Positions 11,765 to 21,295 of a stretch of DNA of 64,000 nucleotides are shown piece by piece. The position numbers were made by a program, and so were the translations under genes. The first letter of the stretch is position 1. Every line of letters begins with the position of its first letter. The stretch covers positions 7,518,036-7,582,035 of the forward strand of contig CP136069.1 in assembly GCA_032622095.1 (NCBI GenBank), in the 5' to 3' direction. The notes beneath the pieces were generated by a model. The model did not search any database, had not been told where the DNA came from, and worked only from the letters and a program-made list of their open reading frames with translations. This DNA comes from Siphonodentalium dalli (taxonomy: Eukaryota > Mollusca > Scaphopoda > Gadilida > Siphonodentaliidae).

Positions 11765-12318
11765 AGGGGTACTGTATGCCATTTTCAATAAATTCCCAGT
11801 GATAACAACGATCTAATATCGATAATATTTAGAAAACTAATAATTTGAGTCGAAGAATTATTCTGTAAATGTTCAGGTTAATATTTTGTCTTAAAATCAA
11901 AGTTAATAATTTGATATAAATTGAATTGATGGCTGCTGTCATAAATTAAATTACGAATTTCCGTGTACAAGACATAATAAAAAATAATTCACGGATAGTG
12001 GATTGGATAACGCGTGGCACACATGATCATGAAAAAATTATGTAAACTCAAGTCACTCACTGCCTAGTCACTATACAATGACTTAAATGAATATATGGCA
12101 CAGGTACATTTATGTATATGCATATAATATAACATTTATTTGATATTTTCTTGAAAACTGTCCAAAAATTACTTGGCAATTACAATTGGTATTTTCGCAT
12201 TCCGGCTAATCTGCCATCCGTAACATTACTTCGTACTCAACAGACTTTCAAATAATGGAAATCTGGTTACCATATTCTACAACTCAGAGACTAAAGTATA
12301 ATCAACAACATTTGGGTA
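11765..12318. mobile_element. Family L (TTAA-type) MITE, inverted, 3' truncated
   Basis: Begins aggggtactgtatgcc and runs ~555 bp to caacaacatttggg. This is the reverse complement of the intact copy at 29227-29814, except that its last bases are lost. Confidence 0.7.
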
Positions 12319-12360
12319 CATTTTCGCCTGAAGGTCTCAACTAAAAATTTCATGATTTAA

Positions 12361-12819
12361 CCCTTTCAGTGCCAAGTCCAATTTTTGTATCAACCCATAG
12401 ACCCTGTGCCAATGCATTCTCTTATATATGTGAGTCGACCATAGGTCGCCTTGCATATATAAGAGAATACATTGGCCTAACAATTTTTCATCATTTGTTA
12501 TTATTTTTAACAATTTTTTACAATTTTAATAATTTTTTCTTATATTCTTTAACAGACATATTTTGTAGGTTTAGTACCAGGGAATCTTACGTTTTTCATG
12601 GGCATCAAAATTATTACTATGAATACTTGGTGATAGTTTTGAGTTATAACATGCCCATAAGGTTTTATCCAGTTTTTTTTTAAATTCGCTATAGCATGCT
12701 TAAGCATACCCAAAAAAAATTCAACCCAAAAAAATCTATATAAAAACAAAACAATTTTTTTTTTTTTTTTTAGGGCCGATTTTACAGACCGTAAAGATCG
12801 GCCCCTGGCACTGAAAGGT
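12361..12819. mobile_element. Family B MITE with A palindrome, complete
   Basis: Flanked by TTAA at 12357-12360 and 12820-12823. Termini are CCCTTTCAGTGCCAAGTCC and GGCACTGAAAGG. The A palindrome occupies 12409-12475. TTAA duplication is the hallmark of piggyBac-like transposition; no transposase is encoded. Confidence 0.85.
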
Positions 12820-12825
12820 TTAAGT

Positions 12826-13042
12826 TACAATAATGCCCCAATTAATCGACTCCATAACCACAGCAGAATTATGGGTAACTTTTCAGGATTTAGCCGGAAA
12901 TATGGCTTGTTGCCATTCATCGGAAAGCTCTCGGCGAGAGCTTTCCGATGAATGGCAACAAGCCATATTTCCGGCTAAATCCTGAAAAGTTACCCATAAT
13001 TCTGCTGTGGTTATGGAGTCGATTAATTAGGGCATTACTGTA
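12826..13042. mobile_element. Family G foldback, copy 2
   Basis: Nearly perfect ~105-bp arms with almost no loop (centre ctctcggcgagag). Termini are tacaataatgcccca and gggcattactgta. It lies six bases beyond the family B element on its left. Confidence 0.9.
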
Positions 13043-13899
13043 GTTGGTGGACCCAACTATTCAAAAAGAGCTAAACGCTCTCGAATATAGAGCTTTGCTC
13101 TGATAATAAACGTCAGGTCTATGGACTAGATTTAAGTGAATTTGTGAGCAATTTTACTTTGCAACGTTTACTGTATTATGGAATTTCTCCTGGGCAATTA
13201 ATTCAGTGTTTATTGCGATATTGGCTCACAAAAGTCAGAGAAAAGCATGCAATTATGATTTGGGACATTTACCTGTGGCTTGCATTAATTTGATTAAGTC
13301 AGGTTCACGGACTTTGAGCATTTTTTTTGACACAATAACACTGCAGGAAAAGCTTCTGCGCTCATAACTTAAAACACCAGTACAGATACCGATGCAGTCA
13401 TTATTTTTACAGATAGACTACTGCTGAAGGGGTAATTTTCATCACATTTGGTGTGTGTTAATTGGCGCTGTTGGGTAAGGCTAGGAAAACGAGTTGGCCC
13501 TGGGGCCAGTGGGCCCAGAACCCCCAGCTTTAGGAAAATGTGTTTTAGATACGGTACCCAGCTTGAGTCTTGACCTTTGCTTTGTTTCAGCACACAATTG
13601 TCAAAGAAATGTTGTAAATGTAAGCTATCAACATAAAACTGGTCAAACTAATTGTCCCAAAAACCCCTATTTCCAAAGCTCAATATTGAAAATGCCAAAT
13701 GTGACGACAATGACCCATTTAAACAGACTACTCCACCACAACCTAGTTCAGTCATGAACGTAGTGCATACCCGCTAGAAGCAGCAATCTCCGAAAGCGGT
13801 CATGTTGAATTACCCCCAACCCTAGTCCGTAAACCTGACTTTTATTATCAGAGCATTCGAGAGCGTCTAGCTCTGTTTGAATAGTTGGGTCCCCCAACT
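13043..13899. mobile_element. 857-bp element with ~90-bp terminal inverted repeats
   Basis: The left arm starts gttggtggacccaactattc; the right arm is its imperfect complement, ending gaatagttgggtcccccaac. Both arms contain an inner tattatcagagc/gctctgataata pair. The interior has no open frame of note. Confidence 0.8.
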
Positions 13900-13903
13900 G
13901 GAA

Positions 13904-15645
13904 CGTCGAAATACCAAGCAGTACCAAGCAGAACCAAGTTGAAGAAAACTAAGGCGGAAAATGACACTTAAAGCATATTTTGTGGTGTATAATGAAGAAA
14001 TAAACCATAATGAAAGTGTCAATGACACTGTAGCTCAACTTAGGTAGGGGAATAATTTAATGGTTTACAGTAAATGGAGAAATAGGAAAGATGCTGATTG
14101 AAATGTCTTACCTGTGCCAAAGGATTTAGTCATGCAAAGAGTAAAATCCAAGATGGCTGCTGGTGGCCATTTTTTTAGGCCGAATGACCCCATAAGAACT
14201 CGTTCCCATCTACATGTCATTATTAACATCCATGACAAATTTTATGAAGATCCGACCAAAGCTACAACCTGTAGCCTGCACCAAAGGATTTAGTCATGCA
14301 AAGAGTAAAATTCAAGATGGTTGCTGGTGGCCATGTTTTTTGGCCGAACAACCCCAAAATGACTCGTTCCGATCTACATGTCAATATTAACATCCATGAC
14401 AAATTTCATGATTATCAGACGAATAGTACATGTAGCCCGCCCGCGCCAATGGATTTAATTTTGAAATCCAAGATGGGCCACCAGTGGCCATGTTTTTTGG
14501 CTGAACGACCCCAAAATGACTCGTTCCCATCTACATGTCATTGTTAACATCCATGACAAATTTCATGAAGTTCCAATCAAAGCTACGACCTGTAGCCCGC
14601 GGGAAAGGATTTAGTCATGCAAAGAGTAAAATCCAAGATGGCTGCTGGCGGCCATGTTTTTTGGCCGAACGACCCCAAAATGACTCGTTCTCATCTAAAT
14701 GTCAATATTAACATCCACGACAAATTTCATGATGATCAGACTAACAGTACGACCTGTAGCCTGCGCTAATGGATTGAATTTTGAAATCAAAGATGGCCGA
14801 TAGCAGCCATGTTTTTTTTTCCGAATGACCCCAAAATGACTCGTTCCCATCTACATGTCATTGTTATCATCCATGACAATTTTTATGATGATCAGACTAA
14901 AGGTACGAACTGTAGCCCGTGCTAAAGGATTTAGTCATACAAAGAGTAAAATCCAAGATGGCTGCTGGTGGCCATGTTTTTTGGCCGAATGACCCCAAAT
15001 TGACCCGTTCCCATCTACATGTCATTATTAACATTCATGACAAATTTTATGATGATTAGACTAAAGATACGACCTGAAGCCCGTGCTAAAGGATTTAGTC
15101 ATACAAAGAGTAAAATCCAAGATGGCTGCTGGCGGCCATGTTTTTCGGCCGAATGACCCCAAAATGACCCGTTCCCATTTACATGTCATTATTAACATTA
15201 ATGACAAATTTGATGATGATCAGACTAAAGATACGACCTGAAGCCCGTGCTAAAGGATTTAGTCATACAAAGAGTAAAATCCAAGATGGCTGCTGGCGGC
15301 CATGTTTTTCGGCTGAATGACCCCAAAATGACTCGTTCCCATCTACATGTCAACATCCATGACAAATTTCATAATAATCGGACCAAAGGTACGAACTGTA
15401 GCCCGTGCTAAAGGAAATTGTTGACGCATCACACACGCACACACGGACGACGGATACCAAGCCATGGCAATAGCTCAAATTTACAAAGTAAAGTTGAGCT
15501 AATAATGCAACATGACGTGATTTTATTTGAGTTTTGATGACAGCGTGCATAAAACAGTGCGGCAATCGCGAAAACTTCAGCTTGGTATTTCGTCATTTAC
15601 AGGTACTGCTTGGTTTATCAGCGATATGTGATAATTGAATTGCTT
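13904..15645. mobile_element. Family O element split by array element 2
   Basis: Left part 13904-14009 and right part 15502-15645 together match, in reverse orientation, the continuous copy at 20531-20781. The ends share the cgaaataccaagc/gcttggtatttcg pair. The continuous copy gives the empty site for the array element between them. Confidence 0.85.
14010..15501. mobile_element. Family H tandem-array element, copy 2
   Basis: Same ends as copy 1. About nine ~163-bp repeats are followed by a short CA microsatellite and the terminal hairpin (agctcaaatttac, gtaaagttgagct). Comparison with the empty site at about 20674-20700 is consistent with duplication of only the dinucleotide TA, or of nothing if the end is drawn slightly differently. 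Confidence 0.85.
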
Positions 15646-16261
15646 GGTTCGCGAGAAGACTAATAATTTCTATTACGACTAGTAGTATCGACTTGTTGTG
15701 TGTGGTTGTAGGTGGGCGCGAAGAGCCCGGGATGGTCGAAAAGATCGAGTGATCTTCTCCTTCACCCCACGATTTGTTGTTGAGAGGAATATTTGAACAT
15801 AGAAAATTGTCATGTCTGAAACCGGCAAAAGTTGAAATGAATTGAATGAATGTTGTATGGGGATGAGCCCACGAGCTTTAATACGGGGTATGGGAGAGTC
15901 CCTAGGTGTCCCTTTAATGTTTTATAGTTGTGGTTGTGGTTGCTGATTTCTGAGCGAGTCATGTGGTGCACTGAAAATGCGAATGGGGCCCGTGTTATGA
16001 TGTTAAAATGGTGTTAGTTATACAATCATGCATTGTGAATATTCAAGGACACCTCTGGCATAGAAGGTTGCGTGCTGCATGATATAAAAGTATGTATATG
16101 TATAAAAGCAAGCAGGAAAACAATTGCTATGTAGATTGGGCCCACTAAATGCACACAGAGAGTTTGCATTAGCTATGGCATTTGATTTGATTTGGAAAAC
16201 TGATTAAATTTACAAGGAGCGTTTCTTATTTGATTTGAAAACAAATGTCTGATATGGCAGA
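15646..16261. other. Unassigned spacer
   Basis: About 600 bp with no recognisable coding exon, RNA gene or inverted repeat. It is somewhat GT-rich on the plus strand. Confidence 0.4.
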
Positions 16262-18215
16262 ATGAAAGTGTCAATGACACTGTAGCTCAACTTGGAAAGG
16301 GAATAATTCAATATATTACAGTCAATGGAGCGATTAGGAATGTGGAAAGTTGAATGTCTAATACTAGTTTATAGACATGAAGAGAAAAGTAAAATCCAAG
16401 ATGGCTGCTGGCGGCCATGTTTTCGGCCGAATGACCCCAAAATGAGTCGTTTCCCATCTACATGTCATCGTTAACATCAATGACAAATTTTATGACGATC
16501 AGACTCAAGGTACGACCTGTGGCCCGTGCTAATGGATTAAATTTTGAAATCCAAGATGGCCACTGGCGGCCATGTTTTTTGTCCGAATGACCCCAAAATG
16601 ACTTGTTCCCATTTACATTCCAATTTCAACAGCCATGAAAATTTTTATGATGATCAGACTAAAGGTACGACCTGTAGCCCGTGGTAAAGGATTTAGTCAT
16701 ACAAAGAGTAAAATCCAAGTTGGCTGCTGGTGGCCATGTTTGGCCAAATGACCCCAAAATGACTCGTTCCCATCTACATGTCTTTATTAACATTCATGAA
16801 TAATTTTATGATGATCAGACTAAAGGTACGACCTGTAGCCCGTGCTAAAGAATTTAGTCATACAAAGAGTAAAATCCAAGATGGCTGCTGGCGGCCATGT
16901 TTTTCGCCAAATGACCCCAAAATTACTCGTTCCCATCTACATGTCAATATTAACATCCATGACAAATTTCATGATGATCAGACGAACAGTACGACCTGTG
17001 GCCCGTGCTAATGGATTAAATTTTGAAATCCAAGATGGCTGCTGGCGGCCATGTTTTTTGTCCGAATGACCCCAAAATGACTCGTTCTCATCTACATTCC
17101 AATTTCAACAGCCATGACAAATTTTATGATGATCAGACTAAATGTACGACCTGTAGCCCGTGCTAAAGGATTTAGTCATACAAAGAGTAAAATCGAAGAT
17201 GGCTGCTGGCGGCCATGTTTTTTGGCCAAATGACCCCAAAATGACTCGTTCCCATCTACATGTCATTGTTAATATCCATGACAAATTTCATGACGATCAG
17301 ACGAACAGAACGGCCTGTAGCCCGTGCTAATGGATTGAATTTTGAAAACAAAGATGGCCACTGGCGGCCATGTTTTTTGTCCCAATGACCCCAAGATGAC
17401 TCGTTCCCATCTACATTCCAATTTCAACAGCCATGACAAATTTCATGATTATCAGACTAAAGGTACGACCTGTAGCCCGTGCTAAAGGATTTAGTCATAC
17501 AAAGAGTAAAATCCAAGATGGCTGCTGGCGGCCATGTTTTTTTTCCGAATGACCCCAAAATGACTTGTTCCCATCTACAAGTCATTATTAACATCCATGA
17601 CAAATTTTATGATGATCTGACTAAAGGTACGACCTGTAGCCCGTGCTAAATGATTTAGTCATGCAAAGAGTAAAATCGAAGATGGCTGCTGGCGGCCATG
17701 TTTTTTGGCCAAATGACCCCAAAATGACTCGTTCCCATCTACATGTCATTGTTAATATCCATGACAAATTTCATGACGATCAGACGAACAGAACGGCCTG
17801 TAGCCCGTGCTAATGGATTGAATTTTGAAAACAAAGATGGCCACTGGCGGCCATGTTTTTTGTCCCAATGACCCCAAGATGACTCGTTCCCATCTACATT
17901 CCAATTTCAACAGCCATGACAAATTTCATGATTATCAGACTAAAGGTACGACCTGTAGCCCGTGCTAAAGGATTTAGTCATACAAAGAGTAAAATCCAAG
18001 ATGGCTGCTGGCGGCCATGTTTTTTTTCCGAATGACCCCAAAATGAATCATTCCGGTACAAATGTTGATGTCAACAGCTATGACAAATTTCATAATGATC
18101 CGATCAAAGGTACGACCTGTAGCCTCTATTGTTGACGCCTTACGCACACACACACGCACGCACGGACGACAAAGCCATGACAATAGCTCAAACTTTACAA
18201 AGTAAAGTTGAGCTA
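16262..18215. mobile_element. Family H tandem-array element, copy 3
   Basis: Begins atgaaagtgtcaatgacact followed by gtagctcaacttgg. About eleven repeats follow, of two alternating subtypes: one with atttagtcatacaaagagta, one with atggattgaattttgaaa. A (CA)n-type tract and the terminal hairpin around 18187-18215 close the element. It is the longest of the three copies. Confidence 0.85.
17160..18125. repeat. Higher-order 483-bp repeat inside array 3
   Basis: Three consecutive ~161-bp units are duplicated as a block: the diagnostic variant aatcgaagatgg occurs at 17191 and 17674, and the neighbouring variants gaacagaacggcctg and gtcccaatgaccccaagatg repeat at the same offset. This indicates recent block amplification. 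Confidence 0.8.
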
Positions 18216-18371
18216 ATAAAGGGTGTTTCGTATCAACATTGAGTAAAATTTGTTATTGAAATTGTTTAATTGTTGAAATTGATTGAAATGGAGTAAAACA
18301 GATTGAAATTGAGTTAGATCAACGGTTTGAAATTCACATAAAAACTAGGAGTATATATTAGAATCATGTGA

Positions 18372-18478
18372 TGTTGTATGTGGATGATACCGTTTTTTTG
18401 CAGACAACCAGGCCAGTATGCAAAGGGCCCTCAACGCGTTTGGGGACTATACATCGTCGTGGAAACTAAACGTAAATT
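18372..18478 (+). pseudogene. Reverse-transcriptase fragment with YVDD box
   Basis: The plus strand encodes LYVDDTVFL, the catalytic YXDD box of a retrotransposon reverse transcriptase. After a one-base shift it encodes ADNQASMQRALNAFGDYTSS and WKLNVN before a stop. Those later residues match the region after the active site in non-LTR elements. The frameshift and stop make it inactive. It lies head-on against the opposite-strand fragment to its right. Confidence 0.75.
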
Positions 18479-19066
18479 AAAGCATACGATAAGCACATTG
18501 AAATTTATTGAAAAAGTGTTGATTCTCTAGGTGGGCTAATATTCTAGTGCCGATGATTCGTTTGAAAAGTTTTCCCAAACATTGAAGTAAGCTGATGGGT
18601 CTAAAATTGGTAGCTATTTTGTGGTCTTTGGAATCATAACCCCTATAGCGGATTTCCATGATTTGGGGAAGTACGGTAGCCGTGTTGTAAACATTTGTTG
18701 TATATATAAGTTCTAGTCTGTTGAACAATGATTTTGGGCCCTGTTTGATTATTCCAAATGTTAATTCGTCATCACCCGGGGCTTTGTTTGGTGTTGCGCG
18801 CTTAAGGCAGTCTTGGATTTCTTGTGGTGTAATGGGAGTTACTAATGTGTGGTTGTCATCTGCCTCAGATATGGGTGATTTTAAATGTACGAATGTGTGT
18901 TTGTTTTGTCTTACATATTCAATTACCTCTTTCCTGAACTGTGTGGGTTTTGTGTATATTTTGTAGTGACGTCGCAAATGTTTTTAGCTTTGTCTGTGTT
19001 GTTTGTGAATGATTCGTTGTTTTCGTCTTTAAGTGGTTTGTTGCTGTTGTTTGAGGTGGCGAAATA
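18479..19066 (-). pseudogene. N-terminal half of a non-LTR reverse transcriptase
   Basis: The 166-codon frame (18477-18977) carries the start of an RT domain: TPNKAPGDDELTFGIIK, then NFRPISLLQCLGKLFKRII, the fingers motifs of Jockey/CR1-like elements. It stops before the catalytic box. Upstream coding sequence continues to about 19066 in another frame (KPLKDENNESFTNNTDKAK), the usual linker ahead of the RT, so one frameshift lies near 18980. A dead fragment; the clade is inferred only. Confidence 0.8.
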
Positions 19067-19244
19067 GAAAATATGAGACCTCTAAAAAGGCATGGATATG
19101 ACACCATCAACTCATTTAATCATCACTCATTATTGTTTATTCAACCATTTTGGTTTCTATGAAAGCTTTCTGTGATTCCTTGCTTGAATATCACTGTGAA
19201 AACATCCCTGAAATCTTTTCAGTAAGCCAGAGTAATCCGCGATC

Positions 19245-20510
19245 GCACATCGGGGGTGTGACTAAACACCGCCCGGACCAGCCCGGACCACCCATATGGA
19301 CTATAGGAGTGATTTTAAGGGCAATACAAGTGCAGGAGTGCCATGGAAACCCACTCAGGGTCGCTATTAACCCTCGAAATGCCGGCATCGGCGATTATGT
19401 TCGCCGTGAATGAAGCTAACAGTCCGGACCGCACCTGCTGCGTCTAGGGTGATTTTAGTGTCCATATCTGTGCGAGGGTGTTAATGAAACCCAAATACGC
19501 ACGGAGGGTGGTCAAGGTCAAACAGAAGTGCCGATATTAACCTCTAAACTTGCCAGATTCAGTCAGAATTACAAAATTGTGCCCCCAATAAAGACAATCA
19601 CAGCCCGGACCCCTGTAATGTCCTCGTACTTCTAATAACTCCTTACATACTAGTATGTGTTGCGGAACTACTCTCGAATACACTCACGGAGAAACAAGGG
19701 CCAGTCGCCCACGAAAGCCTGGCAATTAACCCCCAAAATGCTGCCATCGCCGAATATTTAACCGATAACGAAGCTAACAGCCCGGACCAGCCTGGACTGC
19801 CCCTGTTGCGTATATTGGTGATTTTAGTGGCCCTATCTGTACACGGGTGTCATGGAAACTAACATACACACGGACGATGGTCACGGCCAAACAGAAGTGC
19901 CGATATTAACCCCTAAACTTGCCAGATTCGGCCAGAATTACAAAATTGTGCCCCAATAAAAAAAACTCACGCCCGGACCCCCGTACTTCTAATAACTCTT
20001 TACATATGTGTGGCGGAACTACCCTCGACTACACTCACAAAGAAACAAGGGTGAGTCGCCCACTGAAGCCTGGCAATTAACCCCCAAAATGTCGTCATCG
20101 GCGAATATGTTTACCCGATCGGATAACGAAGCTACCCCGCTGGACAAAACAAGTGTCCATTGGCACCGCAGTGTATTTGCCGTTCGGCTGCGGTGTCAGA
20201 GTTTGTAACTGCAGTTGAGCACCGCGGCCGAACGGCAAGTACACTGCGGCTAAACGGCAAGTTCACTGCGGCCGAAAGGCAACTACCCTCGCGGTCGAAT
20301 GCCATGTACACCAGCCGTGGTTAGATTTCTGGTTTGTATTGTCTTTTTTGCAGTTTGATGAAAGTACACCGCAGCAACTACACCACGGCCCAACTGTAGT
20401 TAGCTGGTGGAGCCGTGGTGTAGTTGCATTTCGGCCGCGGTGGCAACGCTAACCGCACCGCAGTTAAGTGGACACTTGTTTTGTCCACCAGGGTAACAGC
20501 CCGGACCAGC
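19245..20510. repeat. ~358-bp GC-richer satellite, about three copies
   Basis: The landmark gaagctaac recurs at 19412, 19769 and 20128 (there split by an insertion), giving periods of 357 and 359. Units contain agcccggaccagcc, cagaagtgccgatattaac and aattacaaaattgtgcccc. Composition is GC-richer than the surroundings. No continuous reading frame is conserved between units. Confidence 0.8.
20135..20493. mobile_element. Tc1/mariner-type MITE, copy 1, TA target site
   Basis: Ends are ccccgctggacaaaacaagt and its near-complement cacttgttttgtccaccaggg. TA flanks both sides (20133-20134, 20494-20495). The neighbouring satellite units, which read gaagcTAACAGcc without it, are natural empty sites. 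The interior is rich in ccgcagt/actgcgg-type short inverted repeats. Confidence 0.92.
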
Positions 20511-20530
20511 TATAAGTTCACGAAAATTAA

Positions 20531-20781
20531 TTATCACCTATCGCTGATGAACCAAGCAGTAGGCCTACCTGTAAATGACGAAATACCAAGCTGAAGTTTT
20601 CGCAATCGCAGCACTGTTTTCTAGTTTTACGATCGCTGTGTCATCAAAACTCGAATAAAATCAAGTCATGTTGCATTATTATGGTTTATTTCTTCATTAT
20701 ACACCACAAAACATGATTTAAGTGTCATTTTCCGCCTTAGTTTTCTTCAGCTTGGTTCTGCTTGGTATTTCGACGCAACCC
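20531..20781. mobile_element. Family O element, uninterrupted copy
   Basis: Contains the gaaataccaagctgaag and cttcagcttggttctgcttg end sequences. At 20674-20700 it carries the continuous join that is split at 14010/15501. A run of 22 C follows directly (20779-20800). Confidence 0.75.
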
Positions 20782-21270
20782 CCCCCCCCCCCCCCCCCCC
20801 AACTGCACTTGTTTTACTCTCCACTCCCCCTTTTTCTAATCGGAACAGATCAGGGAAACACATTATTAGCTTATTACATGTAGATTAGCAGTGACATAGA
20901 ATCATTAAGCCATAATTCGCATGCATTGTTGTGTCCCGTGCATCAAAATAAACATAGTAACTTCCAAAAACAATATTCTCCATGCAACTTGCAAGAGGAA
21001 GGCACTCCATTAATTTTTGGTCTGAGATAACGTTGCCACTTATTAAGTTATGACGAGTAAAATGTTCCAGATTTTTCACTAGTGAATAGTGTTAATAATT
21101 TACGAATATGCATTGGAACTATGTTCGAAGATACTAAACTGTCTGCATTACTATATCTAATTGGAAAGAAATTGAATCTAATCTGGCATCATTCACTTTT
21201 TTTCTATCGGCTAATTTTCAGTCTTACTTCGTTCCGTATTTTTTATTCCGTATTTTGAGACAAAATAAAA

Positions 21271-21295
21271 ATGGCGAACTGCATCACATTGGATG
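21271..21295 (+). CDS. EMC2: EMC2 exon 1 (proposed start)
   Basis: Encodes MANCITLD plus the first base of an Asp codon, then donor gtaaaa. The ATG sits in a good context (aaaATGG). Joined to exon 2 it gives [12 protein letters not shown], which lines up with the VTWEEMRDKM region of vertebrate EMC2, and the phase is exact. The intron would be 7.4 kb. An alternative short exon at 28417-28432 fits the phase but not the expected residues. Confidence 0.65.
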
